Shown here: positions 34,611-42,972 of the stretch, in pieces | Layout: each line of letters starts with the position of its first letter | How positions within the stretch are numbered: the stretch's first letter is position 1 | Assembly: GCA_964636885.1 (NCBI GenBank) | Contig: CAZWVA010000011.1 | Coordinates: 1-51,448, forward strand | Source of the DNA: CAZWVA01 sp964636885 | Lineage (GTDB): Bacteria > Desulfobacterota_D > UBA1144 > Nemesobacterales > CSP1-2 | Length of the DNA stretch: 51,448 nucleotides | Direction: 5' to 3' | Notes under the pieces: generated by a model | What the model saw: the letters and a program-made list of their open reading frames with translations, nothing else | Told to the model about the DNA's origin: nothing | Database searches by the model: none | Position numbers and translations under genes: made by a program

Positions 34611-34898
34611 CTAACCGGTCTTATTCTCGTTTAACTTCCTTACCAGTTCCTTACTCGGTCTGAAATGGGGGAGTCTCTTGGGTGGAACCTCGATTGTCTG
34701 CCCGGTTCTGGGATTCCTACCACTATAGGGTTTATAACTCTTGGTAAAGAAGCTGCCAAAACCCCTAATCTCAATCCTATCTCCGCCCTGCAGTACCTCG
34801 GTCATATAGTCAATAATCGTATCGATTATCCGCTCAGATTGTTGGGTTTGGAGCTTAAACCTATCAGAAAGTTCCTTCTCGATCTCTGATCTTTTCAT
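34611..34898 (-). CDS. ihfB: HU/IHF-family DNA-bending protein, IHF-beta-like
   Basis: A 95-residue protein with the IHF/HU core DRIEIRGFGSF, the beta-arm GRNPRTGQTIEVPPKR with the intercalating Pro, and PHFRPSKELVRKL, closest by eye to IHF-beta. It binds the minor groove and bends DNA, and IHF commonly helps activators reach sigma-54 promoters, several of which lie in the next 12 kb. AAGGTGA is seven bases before the ATG. Confidence 0.88.
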   Translation of the reverse strand: MKRSEIEKELSDRFKLQTQQSERIIDTIIDYMTEVLQGGDRIEIRGFGSFFTKSYKPYSGRNPRTGQTIEVPPKRLPHFRPSKELVRKLNENKTG

Positions 34899-34910
34899 CT
34901 TATGTCACCT

Positions 34911-34942
34911 TAAGTCCAGATTAAATAAGCCCACCGGACTTA
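34911..34942. repeat. Inverted repeat upstream of the IHF-like gene
   Basis: TAAGTCC at 34911-34917 and GGACTTA at 34936-34942 are perfect seven-base arms with an 18-base spacer, 13 to 44 bases upstream of the ATG. The GGACTT core resembles the boxes of the glycan locus. An operator is possible; the pairing is too far apart for a compact terminator. Confidence 0.45.
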
Positions 34943-35003
34943 GGAATCCAAATTTAGTTAATTTACCAGTATTTGTCAAGACTTAAATTCTTCCAAAACA
35001 CCA

Positions 35004-35624
35004 TCAGCAACTGGGAGGATCGATACAGGGCTCAAAATCACCCTGATTGCTATGATCGAGTGCCATACCGTAGCGGTGACCGAGTTCGTGTTTCCAAAGG
35101 GGCAGTTCACCACACCTCCCGATGCCCTCTTCCGCAATGACTATTAGATCGGAGTCAGGGAAAAAGATACCGGAGCATACATCCGTATCCACGGCGTCAC
35201 ACTCAAAATCGGTTGGAACCACAAAGACCCTGAGATCCGAAAGAGAAGACACCACATCTCCGCTTTCAAGTCGAAAATCCTGGGTCCCCACCTGAGAGGT
35301 CGTGAATTGACATTCTAGAAAATCCGCAGCCCTTTCATCGAGGAGGGTAAGTATACCCTCCCTATCTCCATTAACGTCCTCTCTAATTGCAACCCGAATC
35401 CCAAATCCGGGGGTTTTTAAATCGTAGTTCTCGGCACTGGCCTCCTCCTCCGTGATTCTGGAATCCACAAGTCCCAGGTCCTTAAGAATCCCCTCGTTAC
35501 AGGCGGACTGAAGAAGGGTAAAGACCAATAGAACCGGTATGACAATGTACCTCCTATATAAACCCCGTGATCCGTATCCCGTCGATGTCAATGAATCGAT
35601 TTTAGTCGCGCCTATTTGTTCCAT
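35004..35624 (-). CDS. Putative secreted lipoprotein with a zinc-protease-like HExGH motif, sigma-54 promoter
   Basis: I do not recognise a named family. The start is the ATG 35622-35624 (GGAGGT seven bases upstream, AAGGAGGT further up), giving 206 residues. A hydrophobic segment followed by LLQSAC near residue 42 suggests a lipoprotein, though Gln at -3 is unusual. The mature part has Cys pairs and, near residue 180, HELGHRYGMALDH. HExGH with Gly at position 8 recalls metzincin zinc peptidases, but the third ligand spacing is two residues longer than HExxHxxGxxH. A near-consensus sigma-54 promoter precedes it, which ties it to the flagellar programme. Confidence 0.75.
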   Translation of the reverse strand: MEQIGATKIDSLTSTGYGSRGLYRRYIVIPVLLVFTLLQSACNEGILKDLGLVDSRITEEEASAENYDLKTPGFGIRVAIREDVNGDREGILTLLDERAADFLECQFTTSQVGTQDFRLESGDVVSSLSDLRVFVVPTDFECDAVDTDVCSGIFFPDSDLIVIAEEGIGRCGELPLWKHELGHRYGMALDHSNQGDFEPCIDPPSC

Positions 35625-35672
35625 AGCGATAACCTCCACCTCCTTTACGGTGACCTTTGTGTACACCTAGGC

Positions 35673-35688
35673 TGCAAAATCGGTGCCA
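35673..35688 (-). promoter_or_regulatory. Sigma-54 promoter for the HExGH lipoprotein gene
   Basis: On the minus strand the sequence is TGGCACC-GATT-TTGCA, one mismatch from TGGCACG-N4-TTGCA, with correct GG-to-GC spacing. The start would be near 35662, leaving a leader of about 38 bases that holds the ribosome-binding site. Confidence 0.8.
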
Positions 35689-35855
35689 GACCGTGCCTTA
35701 GCCCATTTAGCCGCATCTGGAGGAGCGGTTCGGCAGGCCCATAAATAAAAGGAGACCGACTCAAACGATAGGCCCGTAATAACAGTAGAAATCCCACAGA
35801 TTATAGGATCAAACCGGCTAACCCTCTCATGAAACAACCCCCTAACACGTAATGG

Positions 35856-35871
35856 TGGCATAAAAGTTGCT
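35856..35871 (+). promoter_or_regulatory. Sigma-54 promoter for the LysM/transglycosylase gene
   Basis: TGGCATA-AAAG-TTGCT fits the -24/-12 consensus with correct spacing. The start is predicted near 35882, six bases before the ATG at 35888. It is back to back with the promoter at 35673, with about 165 bases between them for shared activator sites. Confidence 0.75.
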
Positions 35872-35887
35872 TAAAAATCAGTTAGAG

Positions 35888-36868
35888 ATGATTAGAAACA
35901 CGGTCAACCAGATTACCGTAAGTAAGAGCGAATCCAGGAGATATCAGGGCCTTAGGAATAAAGGAAATGTGGGGTTTTCCTCGGCTTTAATGGAGGCCAT
36001 GGAGGGCCCCGGTCTTAACTCAAAGACCAAAGACTACTACAAGGTAAAAAGGGGGGACTCCCTTATAAAGATAGTCAGGAATCTCACAACCGGCTCAAGC
36101 ACCAATTGGACAGATACGACTAGACTGGTTGAACAGATCGCAAAAGACAACGGTATATTAGACCCTGATCTCATCCTAGAGGGACAGAATCTTGACGTAT
36201 CTTCCCTCATTAAAAGTCAAAATCCTGACAGGCCTTCTCCCTCGGCCCCGAAGGAAGACGGGGTTTCTTCAGGGAATCGGACGGAAGATCTTTCCCAGAT
36301 GGAACTAGAATCAGGCATCCATGAAGACTCCACTGAATTACTCAAATTGATCGGTGAGACCTCACTATCAAATGGGGTTAACCCCTATATAAGTATAGCC
36401 ATAGCGAGAGCCGAATCAGGGACAACAATAAGAGAGGACGATAGGATTTCCTTAAATCCATACGCGGTGAATCGAGATTCAAAATCCAAGGGGCTATTCC
36501 AACTGATAGATAAAACAGGAGAGAGGTTTCACAGGATGCTTGGGCTTCAGGGTAAATACGACCCATTTAACGTCAGGCAGAACATAAGAATCGGGGTTAA
36601 CTATCTAAAATACCTAGATAGCATATTCGCCAAAGACACGGTTCTAACCACCCAACTAAGAACGATTGCCGTCCCTGACCCCTACCAAAGGAAGTACTTT
36701 TCCATTGCGGCCTATAACGCCGGAGAAGGAAGGGTGGCGCGTGCACAACAACTCGCAAAGGCGGATGGCAAAGACCCTGGCATTTTTAAAAACATAGAAA
36801 AATACCTCCCATATCAAACGAGAATGTACGTAAACAAGGTAGAGAGATTTATAGAGAAACTCACATAA
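35888..36868 (+). CDS. LysM plus lytic transglycosylase (SLT) protein, flagellar-associated
   Basis: The 326-residue protein has a LysM-type module (about 48-95: YYKVKRGDSLIKIV, ending in GQNLDV) and a C-terminal SLT domain with the catalytic Glu in ARAESG, SKGLFQLID and AAYNAGEGRV. It should cleave peptidoglycan glycan strands. A TTG at 35867 in frame lies inside the sigma-54 -12 element and is upstream of the predicted transcript start, so the ATG at 35888 is preferred. There is no signal peptide, so export might use the flagellar system (inference). FlgJ here has no glucosaminidase, so this enzyme may open the wall for the rod. Confidence 0.85.
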   Translation: MIRNTVNQITVSKSESRRYQGLRNKGNVGFSSALMEAMEGPGLNSKTKDYYKVKRGDSLIKIVRNLTTGSSTNWTDTTRLVEQIAKDNGILDPDLILEGQNLDVSSLIKSQNPDRPSPSAPKEDGVSSGNRTEDLSQMELESGIHEDSTELLKLIGETSLSNGVNPYISIAIARAESGTTIREDDRISLNPYAVNRDSKSKGLFQLIDKTGERFHRMLGLQGKYDPFNVRQNIRIGVNYLKYLDSIFAKDTVLTTQLRTIAVPDPYQRKYFSIAAYNAGEGRVARAQQLAKADGKDPGIFKNIEKYLPYQTRMYVNKVERFIEKLT

Positions 36869-36891
36869 AATACGGGGAAAGGGGATAGAAC

Positions 36892-37068
36892 ATGAATGCC
36901 AACGAAACCAGAAGATATATGAAACGGCTGAGCAGGGAATGCGGAAACCCACTCGGCAGTGGAACCGTAGAGAGATTCCTCGTAGCACCCGAGGTCTCGA
37001 CCGTTATTGACCGGATCCCTCCAAAGCACATGCGTTTTTTCTGGGATTGGATACAAACATCGTCGTAA
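36892..37068 (+). CDS. Small protein (58 residues) of unknown function
   Basis: A short frame ATG to TAA with GGGGA upstream, 23 bases after the transglycosylase gene and on the same strand, so probably in the same sigma-54 transcript. It is basic at the N-terminus (ETRRYMKRLSR) and has an aromatic C-terminal end (HMRFFWDWIQ). No signal peptide or known motif. Codon choice resembles its neighbours. I recognise no family; a flagellar assembly or regulatory accessory is possible. Confidence 0.55.
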   Translation: MNANETRRYMKRLSRECGNPLGSGTVERFLVAPEVSTVIDRIPPKHMRFFWDWIQTSS

Positions 37069-37131
37069 ACACCAAGGAAGACAGGCCCGGAAGGACTCAA
37101 CAACTAAAACGGATTTCAGAGGCGTAACCCT

Positions 37132-38157
37132 CTATCTCAAGAAATCGAATAAGGACTGAGATAAAAACTCAGCGGACGACTGACGAAGGGCCTGAAGTGC
37201 CGTTTGCGTCTTTGAAAGCTCGCTTACAACCTCTACTATATCGGCGTCCTCTGTACCGGAGAGAAGGGTTTTAAAGTCCACGGTGCTCTTCTCCAGTCGA
37301 CTGGTCTGATCGTCAAGACGGCTTAATCTAGCACCAATCTCCGAATTCAGGTTTGTGACCTGACCGAGTGCCAAGTCTAAGGGCTTAAGTAGCGCCTGTA
37401 CCTTAAGCGAATCATTCCCTTCCAATGCGGATCCCAAATGGTCTAGCATCTCCATGAAATTGGAAAAGCCAAAGCTCTCAAGTAGAGTGTCATCGGACGG
37501 ATCAGAAGGCGTACCGTTCGAATCGTAGATCTCAACCTGTATACTGGCTCCCGCCTGGCTGTAAACAATGTACTTGCCATTATCAAGCGAAACCGTATCA
37601 TCCGCTGTTAGAACGTATCTGAAGGCATCGGTACCCAATACGTTTATAGGTATGAGCGTTCCTTTATCTATCATCACGTTTATCATTCCGGAATCGCCCT
37701 GATATGCGAGTGTGTTAGGGTTAAAGGGTTGCGTATCGGTTTTAAAACCAGAAAACACGTATCTTTCCCTTAGCTTGCTATTTGCGAGACTAATCAGGTG
37801 GTCCCTTAGCTCGGAGATCTCCTTCGCTATAGCCATTCTTGACTCCGAATCCTGGGTACCAGAAGAACCCGTTAATGCCAGTTCCTTTGCCCTTATAAGC
37901 GCTTCGGAGACGGATGAAAGCACACCCTCTGTAAAACCCAAATGCGCCTTTGCCTCGTCTATATTCCTCTTGAATCGATCGTTACTATCAATGCTCAACC
38001 TGTAGTCCATTGCCCTCATCATCCCTATGACATCATCCGAGGGTTTTCCTATCCTCTTTCCGCTCGAGAGACTGCCATTGAGCTCCGATACCCTACCGAG
38101 GTTCCTCTCGATCGATCTCTTTAGTTGATCGAATATCATAAAAGAGGTGATTCTCAT
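37132..38157 (-). CDS. flgL: Flagellar hook-associated protein 3 (FlgL)
   Basis: A 341-residue flagellin-like hook-filament junction protein. The N-terminus (MRITSFMIFDQLKRSIERNL, LSSGKRIGKPSDD) and the C-terminal helix (SELSKTQTALQALRQSSAEF) match FlgL. The start overlaps the flgK stop as ATGA. It is the last gene of the flgF-to-flgL operon; a weak AGAGG/CCTCT stem follows its stop at about 37113-37128, with a short T-run behind. Confidence 0.93.
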   Translation of the reverse strand: MRITSFMIFDQLKRSIERNLGRVSELNGSLSSGKRIGKPSDDVIGMMRAMDYRLSIDSNDRFKRNIDEAKAHLGFTEGVLSSVSEALIRAKELALTGSSGTQDSESRMAIAKEISELRDHLISLANSKLRERYVFSGFKTDTQPFNPNTLAYQGDSGMINVMIDKGTLIPINVLGTDAFRYVLTADDTVSLDNGKYIVYSQAGASIQVEIYDSNGTPSDPSDDTLLESFGFSNFMEMLDHLGSALEGNDSLKVQALLKPLDLALGQVTNLNSEIGARLSRLDDQTSRLEKSTVDFKTLLSGTEDADIVEVVSELSKTQTALQALRQSSAEFLSQSLFDFLR

Positions 38158-39770
38158 AGCTCTAATACGGTCTGTAAAAGCTCATCTGTTACCTTAATGA
38201 TCCTTGCTCCGGCCTCAAATGCCCTCTGGAACCTTACGAGATTCATAGCCTCCTCATCCAAGGAAACACCCGAGACGGCTTCCCTCCTGTTCTTCATCTC
38301 TTGAAGGAGGTTATCCTCGAACCTAAGGCTATCCGATGCCGCACCGCTCATCGTGCCAATCCTAGAGACGGTTTCTCTCAAATAACCCGAAAACGTAGTG
38401 CCCCCAAGGTCGGAGAGGACGTCCTCCGAGAGTTGAAAGACCCTAAGTGCATTCGTATTGTCACCGGGAAGCCCGGTCTCAGACGATGCAGCGGCGATCC
38501 CTTTAGGATCTATAATCGCAACTCCAAGGTTACTAATGGCGCCTGTTAGGGGACTGACAGTAAACCTATCCTGTGTGGTTATCGCACCTGTTACGACCAC
38601 CCGAATCCCATCAAACTCGATCGGGCTTCCAGAAGAATAAGCACCCGAAGCAACGAGGGCACTGGTCTCCTTGTTTCGCACGTAATAGTTGGTGGCATCA
38701 AACGTTATAACGTACTCGTCTAGGGTAAGCGTTGAGGGATCCACTATGGTTGCCGTTATGTCCGTACCCGAGGAGAAATCCCCTGTCGACAGGCTTAAAG
38801 GGATAAAGAAGTCGTTTCCGGTAGAAGCGTCCAGCCCGAAACCCTGCCTGTGAAGGATATTCACCTCTTTATTTAGGGATGCGGCGAGCTTCCTTAAGTC
38901 GTGAAGCGGATTGGATTCTATGTAGTCCCTTACGGAGAGTAGCCCTCCCAGGGTACCACTCTTTATACCCGTTGTGACGTTTACGTTATCAATGTATAGA
39001 TCCAGATCCCCATTCTCGTTTCTCCTTGTGGAAAGCGGATTCGTCACACCGCCAGAGACCAGGTTTCTCATCCCCACTATGACCGTAACGGCACCGTTTT
39101 TATCCTCGATTGTTGAGATGTCCACGAGATTTGAAAGCTCCCCAAGGAGCCTATCCCTCTCATCCCTTAGGTCCGTAGCCTTCTCCCGACCTTGCCCTGC
39201 CTCTATCCGAACTATACTGTCATTTAACCTGGCTACATCCGAGGCTATAGTGTTTATCCTTTTAACCGTATCATCCGTCTCCTCATTTATATGCCTTATA
39301 GTGTCTGTGATCCTCGACTCCATACCCTTTATCGTATTTACAAGGGACCTCGCCTTCTCAAGAAGTACGGTCCTCTGGGGAATGGATTCTGGATTCGTCA
39401 CTACGTCGTTCCAGGCACCGAAGAAATCTCGAAGTCCGGTCTCGATCCCCAAATCGTCCGTCTCGTTAAACACCTGCTCGATCTGGCTGAGTACACGCTC
39501 CATAGCCAGGGATCTTCCGTAGTTTTGGCTCTGGATAAGCAACTGGGATTGAATAAACCTATCGTAATTCCTCCTTATATCGGATACGCTTACACCCCTT
39601 CCAAGGAAATTCCGCCCTATAGACACGGGTATCGCTATATCGAGTATCACTTCTTTCCTGCTGTACCCCGGCGTATTTACATTCGCGATATTATGGCCTG
39701 TTACACTAAGTGCGGTCTGACTCGCAAATATAGCGGACTTACCTATGTTGAACAAGCCAAGAAGGGACAT
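38154..39770 (-). CDS. flgK: Flagellar hook-associated protein 1 (FlgK)
   Basis: A 538-residue FlgK. The rod/hook N-terminal motif is AIFASQTALSVTGHNIANVN with TPGYSRKEV, and the C-terminus ends MNLVRFQRAFEAGARIIKVT, the Flg_bbr_C region that forms the coiled coil with the N-terminus. It caps the hook and joins FlgL. Its ATG directly abuts the flgN stop. Confidence 0.95.
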   Translation of the reverse strand: MSLLGLFNIGKSAIFASQTALSVTGHNIANVNTPGYSRKEVILDIAIPVSIGRNFLGRGVSVSDIRRNYDRFIQSQLLIQSQNYGRSLAMERVLSQIEQVFNETDDLGIETGLRDFFGAWNDVVTNPESIPQRTVLLEKARSLVNTIKGMESRITDTIRHINEETDDTVKRINTIASDVARLNDSIVRIEAGQGREKATDLRDERDRLLGELSNLVDISTIEDKNGAVTVIVGMRNLVSGGVTNPLSTRRNENGDLDLYIDNVNVTTGIKSGTLGGLLSVRDYIESNPLHDLRKLAASLNKEVNILHRQGFGLDASTGNDFFIPLSLSTGDFSSGTDITATIVDPSTLTLDEYVITFDATNYYVRNKETSALVASGAYSSGSPIEFDGIRVVVTGAITTQDRFTVSPLTGAISNLGVAIIDPKGIAAASSETGLPGDNTNALRVFQLSEDVLSDLGGTTFSGYLRETVSRIGTMSGAASDSLRFEDNLLQEMKNRREAVSGVSLDEEAMNLVRFQRAFEAGARIIKVTDELLQTVLEL

Positions 39771-40217
39771 CTAGACCTTCCTTGATACCGTTGTCTCGAC
39801 GATCCTTGGGTTCGCCCCCGAGGTTTTTAGAAACTCTAAAGAGCCCCTTATAAAACCCAGTGACCTTTCAATAAGAATGCCGTTAAATTCATTTAGCTCC
39901 TCTATGCTCTGCAGTATAGAGATTAACTGTAATCTGAGCCCCTTTAGCGACTCGTCGCCTGTCAATTCATAAAGCCTCTGTAGAGTTAAACCTTCTATGC
40001 CGTTCTCCTCAGAGAACCTTTTTAATAGGTTTATACGCTCTTCCTCAAGAAGCCTGAGCCTGAGTATAGTCGTGTCCTTCTCCTTGGAGATACCCTCTAT
40101 CCCTGTGGCATCTAGATCTATCAGGCACTCCTTCTCCCTCTGGAGTAGACCTAGGAGTTCACGGTAGCCCTTTATCTGCTCAAGGAGGATGTTCTTAATG
40201 TTATTTGTGGTATTCAT
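39771..40217 (-). CDS. flgN: FlgN-family flagellar export chaperone
   Basis: A 148-residue almost wholly helical protein with the FlgN pattern (YRELLGLLQREKECLIDLD, then long heptad-rich helices). FlgN binds FlgK and FlgL and delivers them to the export gate. Its start overlaps flgM by ATGA and flgK follows directly, so the chaperone is translated next to its client, as in other species. Confidence 0.88.
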   Translation of the reverse strand: MNTTNNIKNILLEQIKGYRELLGLLQREKECLIDLDATGIEGISKEKDTTILRLRLLEEERINLLKRFSEENGIEGLTLQRLYELTGDESLKGLRLQLISILQSIEELNEFNGILIERSLGFIRGSLEFLKTSGANPRIVETTVSRKV

Positions 40218-40495
40218 CTTTCCTCTAGTATCCTATTGGCGATCTTTAAAGAATCGATCTTGTAGCTCCCCGACTCTATCGCCTTCTTTATGGCCTCTAG
40301 CTTATCCGCTCTTACCTCTGGCAGTTGCTCGATTAAAACCATTAGCTCCTTTGCTTTGCCCGAGATCTCAACCCTATCACCAGAGGTCATCTTTCCCTCG
40401 TTACCGACCTTCCCCTTTGTTTTTGATCCAGTAGCCTTCTGGACACTGGAGCTAACGTCCTTTATTTCCGGCGGTTTGTTAAAATAGACCTTCAT
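40214..40495 (-). CDS. flgM: Anti-sigma-28 factor FlgM
   Basis: A 93-residue protein with the FlgM C-terminal sigma-28-binding region (RVEISGKAKELMVLIEQLPE, VRADKLEAIKKAIESGSYKI). The first about 35 residues are polar and probably disordered. GAGGAAGG stands before the ATG. FlgM holds sigma-28 until exported through the finished hook. Here it is in the same run as the ring genes, thus apparently under the sigma-54 promoter of flgF; no separate promoter is visible in the 13-base gap behind flgJ. Confidence 0.93.
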   Translation of the reverse strand: MKVYFNKPPEIKDVSSSVQKATGSKTKGKVGNEGKMTSGDRVEISGKAKELMVLIEQLPEVRADKLEAIKKAIESGSYKIDSLKIANRILEER

Positions 40496-40508
40496 GCCTT
40501 CCTCTTTG

Positions 40509-41816
40509 TTATATAGAGATGGTTCTATTCATCTTATCGGAAATCCTCTCAGATTCTTTAGTGAGTTTCAGAGGATCAACGCTCCTTCCCTTGTAACGAA
40601 CCTCAAAATGCAGGTGTGGTCCAGTACTCATTCCGGTACTACCGATGAGCCCTATAATCGTATCCGTGTCAACCTCGTCTCCTTCCTTTACCAGGTTAAC
40701 CTCATTATGGGCGTATTTGGTTGTAAACCCATCACCATGGTCAATGACGATGACGTTACCGTAACCCGATTGCATGCCGCTAAATACGACCCTTCCCTTT
40801 TTTATAGAACGGATCCCGGTACCAGCAGGGGCCGCTATATCCAGGCCGTGATGAAACCTCATATCGCCGTATATCGGATGTAGACGCATACCGAAGTGCG
40901 AGCTTATGGTACCGTTAACGGGTAAGAGGAAGGGGTCCATGTCGGAAACCGGAATAGAGGGATCTCCATAATCCGATCCCAGGGATCCGTTCCGCGGAAC
41001 ATCCAATCCGACCTTTTTTGGGGTATCCATATTGAAATCACCTATATAGGGGTTACCCGACTTCTGATCTATACGCCGATCTACCTCCTTGTCTTCTTGA
41101 GCCTCTTTTCCCCTCCTTAGGGCTATCAGATCGGGAAAGCGGTTTAGAGAGAGATAGGGATTACTCGTTTGGAATTCGGTTTTATCCGTATAAACCCCCA
41201 CCTTAATTCCATTGGTTTTTTGTATGGTCTCCCCTTCGCTTATGGCTATCAGATCAGGGAAGTAGTTGAGGGAGAGGTAGGGGTTTGGCTCTCGACCAGG
41301 GGCTTTGGTCCCTTCCTTATCCTTATATCCGGCCTCTTTGGATCCCTTAACCAACTCGGGGTTGTTTTTAACGTGGGGGCTGGGAATCCCAGTACTCGGA
41401 CTACCGGACCTCTGGTTCTGGGATTTGGGTTTAATAGCACCCACACCGGTTTCTTCGGTTTTTCCCAGCCTCTTATTCAGATCCCTAACCACTAGGTCCT
41501 GTAATCCAACTCCCCTACCAGAAATAAACCTCGCAAGCTCCATGTCAAACATACCGGTATACACATCCCTACCAAAGTCACCCTCTGAGGGTGATCCGGA
41601 GGCCTCTCTCATCGCCTTAACCATCTCATAGACGAATTGGGATTCCATCTCCTTTGCAACCGATTCAATGACCCGCGGGTCGCTAGCTGATTTACCCCGT
41701 GCCAGCCCCTTAAGCCCATCTATACTCTCATAGTATATTCCAGTGACGCTTCTCCTTAACCCACCGGCACCTGATCTAAGATCCGTGTTTTCTTTTCCCA
41801 CTACCATTCCACTCAT
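40509..41816 (-). CDS. flgJ: FlgJ rod-binding domain fused to an M23 (LytM) endopeptidase
   Basis: The 435-residue protein has a FlgJ N-terminal rod-binding domain (about 44-112: VAKEMESQFVYEMVKAMREA, DMELARFISGRGVGLQDLVV). A long linker contains three copies of an NPY motif: NPYLSLNYFPDLIA at 178, NPYLSLNRFPDLIA at 219 and NPYIGDF at 255. An M23 domain closes it (about 300-415), with zinc ligands H322 and D326 in HHGLD and HLH at 401-403. In enterobacteria FlgJ carries a glucosaminidase; here a Gly- or peptide-cross-link endopeptidase takes its place. The ATG overlaps the flgI stop as ATGA. No signal peptide, fitting flagellar export. Confidence 0.9.
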   Translation of the reverse strand: MSGMVVGKENTDLRSGAGGLRRSVTGIYYESIDGLKGLARGKSASDPRVIESVAKEMESQFVYEMVKAMREASGSPSEGDFGRDVYTGMFDMELARFISGRGVGLQDLVVRDLNKRLGKTEETGVGAIKPKSQNQRSGSPSTGIPSPHVKNNPELVKGSKEAGYKDKEGTKAPGREPNPYLSLNYFPDLIAISEGETIQKTNGIKVGVYTDKTEFQTSNPYLSLNRFPDLIALRRGKEAQEDKEVDRRIDQKSGNPYIGDFNMDTPKKVGLDVPRNGSLGSDYGDPSIPVSDMDPFLLPVNGTISSHFGMRLHPIYGDMRFHHGLDIAAPAGTGIRSIKKGRVVFSGMQSGYGNVIVIDHGDGFTTKYAHNEVNLVKEGDEVDTDTIIGLIGSTGMSTGPHLHFEVRYKGRSVDPLKLTKESERISDKMNRTISI

Positions 41817-42949
41817 ATGATCTCGATTTCGGCCCTTAAGGCACCTGCCGCCTTTAAGGCCTGGAGTATTGAGATAAGATCCCTTGGCGTTACGCCAAGT
41901 GCATTTAACGCCTTTACGACCTCTCCGAGCGTAACCCCAGAAACCTCAACGAGGGACGCCTGCCGTTCCTCAACCGCTACCTCCCTCTCCGGAACGACGA
42001 CTGTCTCGGACCCCTTAGGGGCAAAGGACGGGGGCTGAGAGACGGCAAAATCGGTTCTTATCTGTATCGTGAGGTCTCCATGTGCAATCGCAACCGGGGA
42101 CACCTTTACCTTATCGCCGATCACAACCGTTCCTGTTCTCTCGTTTATTACCACACGTGCGGAAACATCCACTGGAACATCCAGTCCCTCTATCATCGTT
42201 ATGAAATCAACCGTCCTCGTCCTATACTCCTCGGGGACCTTTAAATCCACGGTTGATGGGTCCACTGCCGATGCATATTCCGACCCGGATACCTCGTTTA
42301 TCCTCCTAGCTATTTCGGATGCCGTAGAGAAATCGGGTCTATTAAGGAATATCCTTATTTCACCCGGGTCGCCCCAGGTGAAGGGGAGGGCTTTTTCCAC
42401 TATCACACCTCCAGGGACCTTCCCTACCGTAGGGAAGTTCTTTTGAACGGTCGTCCCTCCCGCTCCGCCTATAAACCCGCCCACGGATATGGGCCCCTGG
42501 GCGAGGGCATAAACCTGACCATCGGGCCCCTCTAGCGGTGTAAGAAGAAGGGTTCCTCCCTGAAGGCTCTTCGCATCCCCGATGGTCGATACGAGGGCAT
42601 CAACCTTTATTCCAGATTTTGAGAATGGAGGGATCGTCGCCGTAACCATTACGGCGGCAACGTTCTTGGCCTTTATGTCCTTGGGCCTTACTGTTAGATT
42701 CATCCTCTGAAGCATATTGGAGATTGTCTGAAGAGTGGCAATTCCCTTGTCCCCGGTGCCATTTAGACCAACGGCAAGGCCATACCCTATGAGCTGAACC
42801 TCTCTAAACCCCTCAATGGTTGCGATCTCCTTTATCTGCTCGGCCCACACGGATTGGCTGTTGAAAAGAGAAGAAACCATATATAAAAGGCAAAGAAAAG
42901 CGGTCTTTAGAAACCCTTTGCCATCTGGTTTTCGATTATAGAGTTTCAA
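41813..42949 (-). CDS. flgI: Flagellar P-ring protein FlgI
   Basis: FlgI, 378 residues from the TTG at 42947-42949, chosen because GGAGG is six bases before it (a TTG at 42955 directly touches that site). A signal peptide ends near VWA before EQIKEIATIEG. The mature part shows LIGYGLAVGLNGTGD, RPKDIKAKNVAAVMVTA and VSPVAIAHGDL, all typical. It assembles in the periplasm around the rod in the peptidoglycan layer. Confidence 0.95.
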   Translation of the reverse strand: MKLYNRKPDGKGFLKTAFLCLLYMVSSLFNSQSVWAEQIKEIATIEGFREVQLIGYGLAVGLNGTGDKGIATLQTISNMLQRMNLTVRPKDIKAKNVAAVMVTATIPPFSKSGIKVDALVSTIGDAKSLQGGTLLLTPLEGPDGQVYALAQGPISVGGFIGGAGGTTVQKNFPTVGKVPGGVIVEKALPFTWGDPGEIRIFLNRPDFSTASEIARRINEVSGSEYASAVDPSTVDLKVPEEYRTRTVDFITMIEGLDVPVDVSARVVINERTGTVVIGDKVKVSPVAIAHGDLTIQIRTDFAVSQPPSFAPKGSETVVVPEREVAVEERQASLVEVSGVTLGEVVKALNALGVTPRDLISILQALKAAGALRAEIEII

Positions 42950-42972
42950 ATCCAACCTCCATTGCTAACCAC

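Noticed and set aside
35667..35861. Minus-strand 64-codon frame
   Set aside because: No ribosome site or family resemblance, and it spans both sigma-54 promoters of the divergent control region.
35867..35887. TTG start of the LysM/transglycosylase gene
   Set aside because: This TTG is part of the -12 element of the sigma-54 promoter; the ATG at 35888 is downstream of the expected start.
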